The notes beneath the pieces were generated by a model that did not search any database, was not told the DNA's origin, and saw nothing but the letters and a program-made list of their open reading frames with translations. From assembly GCF_000427405.1 (NCBI RefSeq), contig NZ_ATXY01000003.1, positions 59,620-123,619 on the forward strand: a stretch of DNA of 64,000 nt. The letters run 5' to 3'. A program made the translations under genes and the position numbers. The DNA comes from Flectobacillus major DSM 103 (GTDB taxonomy: Bacteria; Bacteroidota; Bacteroidia; Cytophagales; Spirosomataceae). Of this stretch, positions 33,875 through 42,671 are shown in pieces. Position 1 is the first letter of the stretch, and every line of letters begins with the position of its first letter.

Positions 33875-34426
33875 TTATTTTTTTTGTCGTCGTTCAATAG
33901 CATCTCTTACCCTTGCAGCACTTTCATAATCCTCTTTTTTGATAATTTTATTGAGCAGTTCCTCCAACTCCTCAAGCGTATATTCGGCATAAGACCCCCG
34001 TTTATCACGGGTTTTTTCATCAAAATCATACGCAGAATTTTCAATAACATCGTCAGTAGCAAAAACAGGACACCCAAATCGTACCGCCAAAGCAATGGCA
34101 TCGGACGGACGAGCGTCAATTTCTAATAAACCCGTTGCTGTTTTGATGATAATATAGGCATAAAAAACCTCCTTTTCTAAGCGATAAATAAGTGTTTCGA
34201 CAAGTACAGCATTGAGTTTTAGGATTGTTTGATGAAACAAATCATGGGTTTGTGGGCGAGTAGGTTGCAATTTTTCCATAGCCATAGCAATAGCCTGAGC
34301 CTCGCTCGACCCAATAATCAAAGGAATACGTCGTTTGCTTAGGGTATCCTCCAATATCAAGGCATAATGGCCTGGTTTTGAAATACTTTCAGAAAGAGCC
34401 ACTATCCATAATTCCCGTTTATCCAT
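33875..34426 (-). CDS. Bifunctional nuclease-family protein with UVR motif
   Basis: 183 residues from ATG 34426 (MDKRELWIVALSESISKPGH); an ATG at 34435 is possible and the frame opens further, but the family begins here. The DNase/RNase (BFN, DUF151) domain covers about 1-135: YALILEDTLSKRRIPLIIGS, SEAQAIAMAMEKLQPTRPQT, and LEIDARPSDAIALAVRFGCP. A UVR motif closes the protein (LEELLNKIIKKEDYESAARV). This two-domain form is common in Bacteroidota. Its start overlaps the end of the 81-residue gene by 8 bases, so it is the last gene of the hydrogenase accessory operon, perhaps only as a passenger. Confidence 0.88.
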   Translation of the reverse strand: MDKRELWIVALSESISKPGHYALILEDTLSKRRIPLIIGSSEAQAIAMAMEKLQPTRPQTHDLFHQTILKLNAVLVETLIYRLEKEVFYAYIIIKTATGLLEIDARPSDAIALAVRFGCPVFATDDVIENSAYDFDEKTRDKRGSYAEYTLEELEELLNKIIKKEDYESAARVRDAIERRQKK

Positions 34427-34664
34427 TACTTTCATTCGTTTCAGTTGTATGATTAATATTACTTTGAAGAAAAGTACACAACCTCCCGATGTCATCAAAA
34501 GGAGAAATGACCCATCCTTCATGCGACAAACGGTATAAGTCTCGGCCTTCTACTTCTATTTGGAAGCCATTGGGCAAATCAAAATACTTATCATTTCGTG
34601 ATAAAATTGCGATTCCCGTTTCCTTTAAAGCGTATTCTACAAAATCAGATTCGTTGTATTCCAT
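34419..34664 (-). CDS. Small uncharacterised protein of the hydrogenase operon
   Basis: 81 residues from the ATG at 34664 (MEYNESDFVEYALKETGIAI), chosen because it overlaps the upstream stop as TAATG; the frame opens 15 codons earlier inside the transporter gene. Acidic, no membrane segment, no recognised domain; the sequence DKYFDLPNGFQIEVEGRDLY suggests a small alpha/beta fold. It overlaps both neighbours and must be co-translated with the nickel-permease-like and nuclease genes. Confidence 0.7.
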   Translation of the reverse strand: MEYNESDFVEYALKETGIAILSRNDKYFDLPNGFQIEVEGRDLYRLSHEGWVISPFDDIGRLCTFLQSNINHTTETNESNG

Positions 34665-35281
34665 TATTTTAGTTGCTGATGTATAACAATTACGCCTAGA
34701 CCAATACAAAACAAAGAAGATAGGAGGGTCATATATACCCGTATTTTTTGATTCCGAATAATTTTTTCGGAAAATGGTACACTAAAAATTCCTGCTGCTA
34801 GCATCATACCGCCAATTGAGCCTATGCCAAAAATAAACAGATACAAAAGGCTACTTACAATTCCTTTGATAGTAGTAAGCACCGATAACACCAATGCCCC
34901 ACTACCAGCCAGCCCATGAACCAAGCCCACACCATAAGCCAGCTTATGCTCGTGTACATCCGATGCGTGTGTATGTACCGTTGCTTTGGCAGTATATAGT
35001 TTGAATAAACGAAATACTCCCAAAATAATCAGCATAATACCAACAGCCGCTTCAAGGTAATGAAAACTATTTTCATGGAAGGTAAATTTACCCAAAATAA
35101 ACACACAACCTACTAATAAAATGGTAGATGTATGCCCCAACCCCCAATATACCCCATCTTTCATAGCCAAATGAAGGCTATTGCGTCGGGTTACGATATT
35201 ACTCACGGCTACCAGATGATCGGCCTCAAAAGCATGAGAAAAACCAACAATACTGGCCAAAAGCAATGGTGCTATTTCCAT
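34664..35281 (-). CDS. Nickel/cobalt permease-like membrane protein (UreH/NiCoT type)
   Basis: 205 residues, six membrane segments. The first helix carries HAFEADH (His16, Asp21, His22), the H-x4-D-H signature of nickel/cobalt permeases, followed by LVAVSNIVTRR as in UreH-like proteins. A second motif (YGVGLVHGLAGSGALVLSVL) and a His-rich loop (VHTHASDVHEHK) fit metal handling. In this position, directly after NHL (9 bases) and the hyp genes, it most likely supplies nickel for hydrogenase maturation. Substrate is inferred from motif and context. Confidence 0.8.
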   Translation of the reverse strand: MEIAPLLLASIVGFSHAFEADHLVAVSNIVTRRNSLHLAMKDGVYWGLGHTSTILLVGCVFILGKFTFHENSFHYLEAAVGIMLIILGVFRLFKLYTAKATVHTHASDVHEHKLAYGVGLVHGLAGSGALVLSVLTTIKGIVSSLLYLFIFGIGSIGGMMLAAGIFSVPFSEKIIRNQKIRVYMTLLSSLFCIGLGVIVIHQQLK

Positions 35282-35290
35282 ATTTTAGGG

Positions 35291-36412
35291 TTATTGATTT
35301 AGTTGAAAAATAATAATACGGTGGTTGCCCGTATCGGCCACCAAAAGGGTACGGTTGGTAATACAGAGCGAAAAAGGCCAGTACAATTGTTTATCTGTTC
35401 CATAACGAGTATTGGCGTTTTCGCTACCAATTGTAAATTTTTCTTGGCCAATAAGATTATCAGCCCAAGGCGAATTTACGGTTGGTATTTGTTCAAACCA
35501 CAACAAACGACTATTGCCTGTATCGGCTACCAATAAGCCATTTTGATAAAAAAAACTATCATATACCCAACTGAGGCTATTGTGCTTAGGAAATAAGCTA
35601 AACTGATTTTGACCATTGGATTCAAAATCAGGCTGACCAATAATCACATCGGCAGGATTTGAAAAAGCTTTTTGCCAATTGTGCCAAAGCAACGTTCGGT
35701 AATATTGGGTATCCACTACCGCCATTTGCCCATTGGGAGCTACTCGTACCGAATACGGCCAAATAGGCTCATGATTCTCATAATCTCTTTCCTCAAAAGT
35801 AGGCTTCCCGATAACACCGTTGGCTTTCTGGAAAGATTGTTGTGGTATTGTCTCAAAATACAATATTCGCCTATTACCTGTATCGGCAACCCACAGCCGA
35901 GTACCATCCGAGAATACGCCATAAGGCCAATTGAGGCTTTGAGCTGTCGGGCTTGTACCAATACCCTGTACATTGGGCTGGTTATGGTCAAAATCGGGCT
36001 GACCTACTACTACATCTGCGGCTTGCCCATTGACCCTTGGGAATGTATGCCAAATCAAAACGCGGTGATTCCAAGCATCGGCAACGATAAGCTTTTGTCC
36101 ATCCGACCACACCCCCGAAGGATATTGCAAGGTATTGGCACTTACCCCATGCCCAGCATTTCGGCCTGTATCGGTGGTTTCTAGCTGCCCCAATACCACA
36201 TCGGGAGGCATAAAAGTACTTTGGGGAATACTATGCCAAATAAAAACCCTATTTTGGCCTGTATCAGCAACTATCAGTTTTCCATTAATCGACCAAACAC
36301 CTCTTGGTGCAAGTAAAGGGTTGCCTTCATCTCCTTTAAAAATAAAGGTATTGCTAACTAAAGGAGCTTTGTCGCTAAGCGATAAACTATACGTTTGGAT
36401 TTCTGAAGTCAT
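35291..36412 (-). CDS. NHL-repeat beta-propeller protein of the hydrogenase cluster
   Basis: 373 residues of about six NHL repeats without a signal peptide, so cytoplasmic. Each blade carries a version of the pattern P-x-GVW/F-x-DG-x-L-x-VADTGNHRVLIWH, for example LIVADTGQNRVFIWHSIP, LIVADAWNHRVLIWHTFP, LWVADTGNRRILYFETIP and LLVADTGNHRIIIF, linked by DVVLGQ/DVVVGQPDF. NHL proteins occur beside group 1h and 2a [NiFe]-hydrogenases in other phyla, but I know of no assigned function. It is 93 bases downstream of hypE and 9 before the permease gene. Confidence 0.85.
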   Translation of the reverse strand: MTSEIQTYSLSLSDKAPLVSNTFIFKGDEGNPLLAPRGVWSINGKLIVADTGQNRVFIWHSIPQSTFMPPDVVLGQLETTDTGRNAGHGVSANTLQYPSGVWSDGQKLIVADAWNHRVLIWHTFPRVNGQAADVVVGQPDFDHNQPNVQGIGTSPTAQSLNWPYGVFSDGTRLWVADTGNRRILYFETIPQQSFQKANGVIGKPTFEERDYENHEPIWPYSVRVAPNGQMAVVDTQYYRTLLWHNWQKAFSNPADVIIGQPDFESNGQNQFSLFPKHNSLSWVYDSFFYQNGLLVADTGNSRLLWFEQIPTVNSPWADNLIGQEKFTIGSENANTRYGTDKQLYWPFSLCITNRTLLVADTGNHRIIIFQLNQ

Positions 36413-36505
36413 TTAGCAGTATTTTTTCTAGTAAAAAAGACCAAACAAGCATTTTACACGATTTCTTATTTAGCTTGGTAGGTAGTACCAATACCCAAAG
36501 CATAA

Positions 36506-37561
36506 TTAACAGATTCTTGGTAGCTGCTCGCCTACTAGCATATTTACGACTCGTTTACCACCAATTTTGCTAGTTAAAATAACCTGTTTGGGGTGTTCGG
36601 CCACAATTTCGCCAATAATAGCGGCATGTTGGCCATGTGCTAAGGTTTGTAATTTTGCCAAAAAAGCATCTGCGATGTCGGCCGAAACAATGGCCATGAA
36701 TACACCTTCATTGGCTACATAAAGAGGGTCGAGCCCAAGCAATTCGCAAGCTCCTGCCACTTCCTCCAATACAGGAATCTGTTTTTGAGCAATAGTAATA
36801 CCCCAGCCACTATCACGGGCTATTTCGTTTAAAACAGTAGCAACACCACCTCTTGTTGGGTCTCTAAAAAGATGTATATCAGTACCAAAACTATCCAGTA
36901 AAGCCCCTACGGTATGGTTTAGATTGGTGGTATCGCTCACAATATTGGTTTCAAAATCTAATCCTTCCCTAACCGACATAATTGCAATACCGTGTGTAGC
37001 AATGTACCCAGAAATAATGATTTTGTCGCCTATTTGCAAGTTGTGTGTCGAGATTTGAGCATTGGGATGTACTTCTCCAATGCCAGAAGTATTGATAAAA
37101 ATCTTATCTCCTTTTCCTTTTTCTACAACTTTAGTATCGCCTGTAACAACCTGAATATTAGATTTTTGTGCAGCATTCTTGATCGAGACTAATATCTCCC
37201 AAAACTCAGTCATGGGTAGCCCCTCTTCAATAATAAAACTCAATGATAAGTATTTTGGAATAGCTCCACACATGGCAAGGTCGTTGACTGTTCCATTTAC
37301 GGCGAGTTCACCGATATTTCCCCCTGGGAAAAAAACAGGCGAAATCACATAACTATCAGTAGAAAAAGCCATTTTGCCTGAAAAATCAATAATAGCCCCG
37401 TCGTGATGTGTGTCGAGTAGTGGATTTTTCAACAAATTAAAAACCCCCGATTCCAAAAGTTTATGTGTTAAAATACCACCACTACCATGTCCAAGGGTAA
37501 TAACGTCAAAGTCGAGCTTTGGCATTGGACACACTAAGTTTAAGATTGAGTTATCAGTCAT
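36506..37561 (-). CDS. hypE: Hydrogenase maturation protein HypE
   Basis: 351 residues, full length. HypE dehydrates the thiocarboxamide that HypF puts on its C-terminal cysteine, producing the cyanide ligands of the NiFe site. The PurM-like fold is visible as ITLGHGSGGILTHKLLESGV, FSTDSYVISPVFFPGGNIGE, LAVNGTVNDLAMCGAIPKYL, GDTKVVEKGKGDKIFIN and FRDPTRGGVATVLNEIA. The protein ends PRIC, with Cys351 as the modified residue. It starts 102 bases after hypD in the hyp operon. Confidence 0.96.
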   Translation of the reverse strand: MTDNSILNLVCPMPKLDFDVITLGHGSGGILTHKLLESGVFNLLKNPLLDTHHDGAIIDFSGKMAFSTDSYVISPVFFPGGNIGELAVNGTVNDLAMCGAIPKYLSLSFIIEEGLPMTEFWEILVSIKNAAQKSNIQVVTGDTKVVEKGKGDKIFINTSGIGEVHPNAQISTHNLQIGDKIIISGYIATHGIAIMSVREGLDFETNIVSDTTNLNHTVGALLDSFGTDIHLFRDPTRGGVATVLNEIARDSGWGITIAQKQIPVLEEVAGACELLGLDPLYVANEGVFMAIVSADIADAFLAKLQTLAHGQHAAIIGEIVAEHPKQVILTSKIGGKRVVNMLVGEQLPRIC

Positions 37562-37663
37562 TCTTTCGATTATAAGTAATTGAACAAAATAGCGAGTCTA
37601 TAAGATTTTTAGATACTTACTCAAATGTATAAATCTATTTACTAGGCTTTCCAAATGGGTATT

Positions 37664-38752
37664 TCAAACCACTTCGGAGTAATGATAATAGGCCGCACAA
37701 GCACCTTCTGACGATACCATCGGAGCACCCAAAGGTTTTTCGGGTGTACATTTTTTGCCAAACTGACTACACTCAAAAGGCTTCTTGATGCCTTTTAGCA
37801 CCAATCCAGCGATACAATCTGCACATTCAGGTACTTTTACGATATTGACTGCAAATTTTTTATTGGCATCAAACTCGGCTAGCTTGTCTCGTACCTCCCA
37901 GCCACTCATAGGAATAGTGCCTAGACCACGCCATTCACGGTCGGCTATTTCAAATACCTCTTGAATAATTTTTAAGGCTTCAGGATTTCCTTCGGGCTTT
38001 ACTATTCTACTATATTGGTTTTCAAGATTAGCTTTTCCTGATTCTAACTGTTTGACGGTCATCAGAATACCCTGCAATAAATCGACAGGCTCAAAACCTG
38101 TCACTACCATCGGAATATCATGTTTTTCTACCAAATCATAATATTGACCAATGCCCATAATAGCACAAACGTGTCCTGCCGCTAAAAATGCTTGAATACG
38201 TGCCGTTTCATCGTTCATGACGGCATCAATTGCAGGTGGCACCAATACGTGAGAAGCCAAAATAGCATAATTTTTTAAGCCTAAACGCCTAGCATGAACC
38301 ACCGAAAGGGCATTAGCTGGAGCGGTCGTTTCAAAGCCTACAGCAAAAAAAACTACTTCCTTGTCGGGGTTTTGTTGAGCTAGTTTTACGGCTTCTAGTG
38401 GCGAATACAAAATCCTGACATCTGCACCATTGGCTTTTGCTTCTAGCAAGCTGCGTTTTGAACCTGGCACACGAATCATATCGCCAAAAGAACACAGGAT
38501 TACGTTTTTTTCTTCGGCCAAATACACCGCTTTGTCTATCAAATTGATAGGCGTAACACATACAGGACAACCTGGGCCATGTACCATTTGTACTTCTTGG
38601 GGAAGCAGATTGAGTAAACCATTCTTTACCAAACTATGCGTTTGTCCACCACAAACTTCCATGATGGTCCAAGGACGGGTAACGGTTTTCTTGATTTCGT
38701 CTAAATACTGCTCAACGAGTTCTGGGTTTCTATATTCTGATAAAAATTTCAT
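37664..38752 (-). CDS. hypD: Hydrogenase maturation protein HypD
   Basis: 362 residues. HypD is the iron-sulfur protein on which, with HypC, Fe(CN)2CO is assembled. Conserved blocks: RPWTIMEVCGGQTHSLVKNG, VHGPGCPVCVTP with redox cysteines, CSFGDMIRVPGSKRSLLEAK, FFAVGFETTAPANA and the C-terminal cysteines of CADCIAGLVLKGIKKPFECS plus GKKCTPEKPLGAPMVSSEGA that hold the [4Fe-4S] cluster. Its ATG overlaps the hypC stop (ATGA), consistent with HypC-HypD complex formation. Confidence 0.96.
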   Translation of the reverse strand: MKFLSEYRNPELVEQYLDEIKKTVTRPWTIMEVCGGQTHSLVKNGLLNLLPQEVQMVHGPGCPVCVTPINLIDKAVYLAEEKNVILCSFGDMIRVPGSKRSLLEAKANGADVRILYSPLEAVKLAQQNPDKEVVFFAVGFETTAPANALSVVHARRLGLKNYAILASHVLVPPAIDAVMNDETARIQAFLAAGHVCAIMGIGQYYDLVEKHDIPMVVTGFEPVDLLQGILMTVKQLESGKANLENQYSRIVKPEGNPEALKIIQEVFEIADREWRGLGTIPMSGWEVRDKLAEFDANKKFAVNIVKVPECADCIAGLVLKGIKKPFECSQFGKKCTPEKPLGAPMVSSEGACAAYYHYSEVV

Positions 38753-39033
38753 GGCTGATTGGGGGTTGGAGCGTCAATTTGGCAAGAATCTATCAGTTCG
38801 TCCAATTCACCTATTTCGCTAAGATAGCTAAAGGTTTTTTGTGCTTCTTCTTCATCGACTATCGTTAGGGCTACGCCCACATGAACCAGTACATAGTCGC
38901 CAACGACAGCATCGGGTACCATTTCAAGGCTTGCCTCTTTGATGATTCCACCAAAAAGTACTTTTGCCATACGAACCAATCCATCGTATTGATATTCAAT
39001 AGATTGTATTTTCCCTGGAATTGCAAGACACAT
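38749..39033 (-). CDS. hypC: Hydrogenase maturation chaperone HypC
   Basis: 94 residues beginning MCLAIPGKIQSIEYQYDGLV; Cys2, after Met removal the N-terminal residue, is essential in the family for carrying the iron precursor. The OB-like fold continues with AKVLFGGIIKEASLEMVPDA and VGDYVLVHVGVALTIVDEEE, and the acidic end (GELDELIDSC) is usual. It is 68 bases downstream of hypF and overlaps hypD by four bases. Confidence 0.95.
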   Translation of the reverse strand: MCLAIPGKIQSIEYQYDGLVRMAKVLFGGIIKEASLEMVPDAVVGDYVLVHVGVALTIVDEEEAQKTFSYLSEIGELDELIDSCQIDAPTPNQP

Positions 39034-39101
39034 ATTTTTATGTTTTAAAATGATAAAAAATAATCCAAAAATCTAGGCTTTCGCTTTTAATAATTACTGA
39101 A

Positions 39102-41438
39102 TTATCTGTTTTTTGAATATTCAGTACACTTATGAAAATTGATTTGTCCAAATGAAATACTTTCATCGTTGGGAGACAGCTTTTGATGAAAAAACAACTG
39201 AAAATTAGCTTGTAAATAATGCCTCAACAAGTCTACCAAAACTGCATTTTGGAATACACCACCACTAAAAGCAATTTTTTTGATTTGGTATTGCTCTGCC
39301 ACAATTCGCACCGATTCTACTAAGGAAAAATGAAACTTGGCAGCAATAAATCCATCGCTTTTCTGCTTGGCAATATCTTGTAAAATACCTTCTATTAATT
39401 GCTTGGTAGGGATATTACTAAATGGTTTTGTCCAATAACTTTCCCCAAAATCATAGCCATTTTCGTCCAAATATCTCCCAGCTAATTCTTCTAATAACAT
39501 AGCTGCTTGGCCTTCAAAAGACTGCTTTTCGCATAAGCCCAAAAGAGACGCAACACCATCAAAAATACGACCTACACTACTGGTTTTTATTATATTTCGC
39601 TCTAGTATTTTATGATAAACAAGCCATTCTTGTACCGTAAATTTTGGCTGTATGATTGGCTCAACGTTGGCCATTGGATATGTCAAACACAAGGCAGAAA
39701 TACGAGGCTCACGAGGCATTTTATCACCTAGAATAGCATCAAAATAGTCAAAATGCCGTCGTTCTTGTTGAATAAAAAACTCACCTCCCCACATATTACC
39801 ATCTGTTCCGTAACCCGTACCGTCCCAAATAACCCCCATAACGGTATTATCATTGAGGTTATGTTCGGCCAAAATAGCTGCAAAATGAGCCTGATGATGT
39901 TGGACTTTGGTTACAGGAATGTGCCATTGCTGTGCTAATCGTTGTGCCAATGACGTAGAAAAATATCCTTCATGAGCATCACAAAAAAGCCGACTTTGGG
40001 TTAGAGTATGCTCAAATAATGTTGCAAAATGATGTAATACTCGTTCAAAGTTTTGCTGAGTTTCATAACTTTCTAAATCGCCTAAATACTGGCTAACATA
40101 TAAGTTATCGGTGTTTTGAATAGAAAAAGTACTTTTTAATGACGCTCCAAAACCCAAGGACACACTGGTATCTGAGTTTATTGCTGCCTTATTTTTTACT
40201 ACTAATAAATTGCCACGGCTTCGTCTGATCAGAATTTTTTGTTGATATTTTTCAGAAAACCGTATTACTGTGTCATCTTGTGGAACAATGATTCGGCGGT
40301 TATTGGTCAAAATATAATCTACTATTGGTGATAATTCGGATAATGCTTTTTCATCTTCAAAAATGATTGGACTACCACTAACATTACCACTTGTTGCTAC
40401 CAAAGGCTTTCCAAAATCATAAGCAATCAGGCTCAATATGGGCGTATAGGGCAACATCGCACCTATATAATCAAGATTGGGATTGACTCCTTTGGCTATT
40501 TGCGTACCTATATTTGGGCGTTGCTTGAGTAATACAATAGGAGCTTCGGTACTTTGAAGAGCCTCTTTTTCTTTTTCATGGATAAACACCTCTTTTTCAA
40601 GCAATTTTATATCAGGAAACAAGACAGCAAAAGGCTTTGTTGGTCGGTTTTTGCGTGTTCTGAGCTTATTAACAGCACTTTCGTTGGTGGCATCGCACAT
40701 CAATAAGTAACCTCCAATTCCTTTAACTGCCAAAATATTGCCTGCTTCTAATGCCCATTTTACCCGACTCAATATCCAGTGACTGTCGTACAGCTCGGCT
40801 ATTGCTTGAGCTTGTCCATCAATTGTTTTGTACCAACCCAACTTAGGGCCACATACATTACAAGAGTTGGTTTGGGCATAAAAGCGTCGGTCGTTGGGAT
40901 TATGGTATTCTGTCAAACAAGCCTCGCACATCGCAAAATCGGCCATTGTGGTCTGCGGTCGGTCGTAAGGTAATTTTGTTATAATAGAATACCGTGGGCC
41001 ACAATTAGTACAACTGATAAATGGATAGCGATAACGCTTATTGTGAGTATCATCGAGTTCTAGTCGACAGTGATGGCACATAGCAAAGTCAGGAGCAAGC
41101 AATAATGAAGCCTTACCTTCCGATGTACTTTCTGTAATTGAAAAATCTTCAAAAAACTGTTTATCAATATGTTTTAATATTGAATAGTCGATTTGTGCCA
41201 ACGATGGAGCTTGGAAAAGTACTTGTTGGTAAAAATTTTGGGCAGTTGTTGCATCGGTATTAAAGATAATCTCAACTCCCTCCAAACCATTACGCACCTG
41301 TCCTTTTAGCCCCCAATTGTTTGCTAACTGATACACAAACGGCCTAAAACCAACCCCTTGAACTAGCCCTTTTAGGCTAATAGAATAAGTATACTGTACT
41401 TGATTTTTTGCTTTATTGTTGATACTTACGCTATTCAT
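39102..41438 (-). CDS. hypF: Carbamoyltransferase HypF
   Basis: 778 residues from ATG 41438, which overlaps the hypB stop as ATGA; the frame opens 16 codons earlier. HypF makes the thiocarboxamide on HypE from carbamoyl phosphate and ATP. Domains: acylphosphatase (1-about 100, SLKGLVQGVGFRPFVYQLAN), two zinc fingers (CHHCRLELDDTHNKRYRYPF to CGPRYSI, then CEACLTEYHNPNDRRFY to CNVCGP), YrdC-like (KGIGGYLLMCDATN, RTRKNRPTKPFAVLFPD) and the Kae1/carbamoyltransferase domain (VQHHQAHFAAILAEHNL, WDGTGYGTDGNMWGGEFF, KIAFSGGVFQNAVLVDLL). All domains are intact. Confidence 0.96.
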   Translation of the reverse strand: MNSVSINNKAKNQVQYTYSISLKGLVQGVGFRPFVYQLANNWGLKGQVRNGLEGVEIIFNTDATTAQNFYQQVLFQAPSLAQIDYSILKHIDKQFFEDFSITESTSEGKASLLLAPDFAMCHHCRLELDDTHNKRYRYPFISCTNCGPRYSIITKLPYDRPQTTMADFAMCEACLTEYHNPNDRRFYAQTNSCNVCGPKLGWYKTIDGQAQAIAELYDSHWILSRVKWALEAGNILAVKGIGGYLLMCDATNESAVNKLRTRKNRPTKPFAVLFPDIKLLEKEVFIHEKEKEALQSTEAPIVLLKQRPNIGTQIAKGVNPNLDYIGAMLPYTPILSLIAYDFGKPLVATSGNVSGSPIIFEDEKALSELSPIVDYILTNNRRIIVPQDDTVIRFSEKYQQKILIRRSRGNLLVVKNKAAINSDTSVSLGFGASLKSTFSIQNTDNLYVSQYLGDLESYETQQNFERVLHHFATLFEHTLTQSRLFCDAHEGYFSTSLAQRLAQQWHIPVTKVQHHQAHFAAILAEHNLNDNTVMGVIWDGTGYGTDGNMWGGEFFIQQERRHFDYFDAILGDKMPREPRISALCLTYPMANVEPIIQPKFTVQEWLVYHKILERNIIKTSSVGRIFDGVASLLGLCEKQSFEGQAAMLLEELAGRYLDENGYDFGESYWTKPFSNIPTKQLIEGILQDIAKQKSDGFIAAKFHFSLVESVRIVAEQYQIKKIAFSGGVFQNAVLVDLLRHYLQANFQLFFHQKLSPNDESISFGQINFHKCTEYSKNR

Positions 41439-42142
41439 GCTTCTACCAAACTTCCTTTTTTCTCTGCTACTTTCTCGGTCAACCATCTACACCATTCGTC
41501 CATTCCATCACCTTTCAAGCTCGAAATTGTCATTACATCAAGGTCTGGATTTACTTCTCTGGCATCTTTAGTAACGGCATCTACCGAAAAAGGTACATAA
41601 GGCAATAGGTCGGCTTTTGAAACAATCAGCAGCTCGCTTGTCAGAAACATGCGAGGGTATTTTTTGGGCTTATCGTCGCCTTCGGTACTAGCCAAAACCG
41701 TTACCCGATAATCTTCGCCCAAGTCGAATGCTGCTGGACAAACAAGGTTACCTACGTTTTCAATAAAGAGTATATCTACCCCCGTTAAGTCGATATGATC
41801 GAGGGCTTGATAAATCATTTGGGCTTCGATATGGCACATTCCGCCTGTTACAATTTGTAGGGCATTGATACCTACTTCACGCATGCGGATAGCATCACGT
41901 TCGGTTTCGGGGTCGCCTACCAGTACAGCCATATTGAGTTTTCCCTGTAGTCGCTTGCCTGTTTCTTGCATCAAAGTTGTTTTTCCGCTACCTGGCGACG
42001 AACATACATTGATTACTAGCATATTAGGCAATCGCTCACGAATAGCCTTTGCCACAAAATCATTGACTTTGAGCAAATTCATCGTTGTGTTATCGCACTG
42101 AATAGAGCCTACGGCTGCTTGATTAGATTTGGGCTTACTCAT
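41435..42142 (-). CDS. hypB: Nickel-insertion GTPase HypB
   Basis: 235 residues from the ATG at 42142 (MSKPKSNQAAVGSIQCDNTT). The G domain has the P-loop VCSSPGSGKTTLMQETGKRL, switch/metal residues VTGGMCHIEAQMIYQAL, IENVGNLVCPAAFDLGEDYR and the base-recognition SKADLLPYVPF. There is no N-terminal His-rich stretch or CxxCGC motif, so it lacks the high-affinity nickel store seen in some HypB proteins. It works with HypA to deliver nickel to the large subunit. It is 61 bases downstream of hypA and overlaps hypF. Confidence 0.95.
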   Translation of the reverse strand: MSKPKSNQAAVGSIQCDNTTMNLLKVNDFVAKAIRERLPNMLVINVCSSPGSGKTTLMQETGKRLQGKLNMAVLVGDPETERDAIRMREVGINALQIVTGGMCHIEAQMIYQALDHIDLTGVDILFIENVGNLVCPAAFDLGEDYRVTVLASTEGDDKPKKYPRMFLTSELLIVSKADLLPYVPFSVDAVTKDAREVNPDLDVMTISSLKGDGMDEWCRWLTEKVAEKKGSLVEA

Positions 42143-42203
42143 TTTATAAAGATTAAGATTTTGCAACAATTGAATAGTACAGTTTTTTGAAAAAAAAACC
42201 TAA

Positions 42204-42548
42204 TCAGGGTTCGTCCAACTCGACACTACTAATTAATAATTCTTCGCCCTGTACAACATTGCGGCTAGGTTGTCCACAAGGACAAATAAAGCGATACTGT
42301 GCTACTTCAGAAGTTGTATTACAAGCCTCACAATGAATCAGAATCGGTAAAATTGTAACATGCAACGACGTTTTTTGATAGCGAGGTTCATCTTCCAAAA
42401 CCGCCTGAAACGCATTTTGCATAAGAATAGGCTGTACATTTGAGAGCAACCCCACGGTTAAATTGATTCCTCGAACCCTTGGAATATCATTGGGAAATTC
42501 TTCTTCCAAAGTGCGGAAAATATTTCTGACTAATGAAATTTCGTGCAT
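42204..42548 (-). CDS. hypA: Nickel metallochaperone HypA, with an unusual zinc site
   Basis: 114 residues starting MHEISLVRNIFRTLEEEFPN; His2 is the family nickel ligand. The N-terminal domain continues INLTVGLLSNVQPILMQNAF. The zinc domain has the first pair in HCEACNTTSEV (CxxC) but the second is FICPCGQPS, a CxC spacing where most HypA proteins have CPxC. The end, VVQGEELLISSVEL, is normal. It starts the second part of the maturation operon; the palindrome at 42611-42650, 63 bases upstream of the ATG, contains a predicted operator. Confidence 0.93.
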   Translation of the reverse strand: MHEISLVRNIFRTLEEEFPNDIPRVRGINLTVGLLSNVQPILMQNAFQAVLEDEPRYQKTSLHVTILPILIHCEACNTTSEVAQYRFICPCGQPSRNVVQGEELLISSVELDEP

Positions 42549-42610
42549 TTGTTTTATGCTAATTACTTTCTAAAATCAAATATATTCTATTTAAGGTTAT
42601 AAAAAATAAA

Positions 42611-42650
42611 AAATCGTATTTTTAGAAAAATTTTTCTAAAAATACGATTT
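42611..42650. promoter_or_regulatory. Perfect 40-bp palindrome upstream of hypA
   Basis: Two 20-base arms without spacer (42611-42630 and 42631-42650). Its core at 42623-42638 is TAGAAA-AATT-TTTCTA, the same layout as two palindromes upstream of hupS and one upstream of the tetR operon. It lies between the TPR gene stop and hypA, so it may be a regulator binding site, a terminator, or both. Confidence 0.6.
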
Positions 42651-42671
42651 CTCTTCAAAAGAAGGCTTTTT

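Noticed and set aside
42611..42650. Plain terminator reading of the hypA palindrome
   Set aside because: Possible, but the exact TAGAAA-N4-TTTCTA core shared with hupS favours an operator; kept as regulatory.
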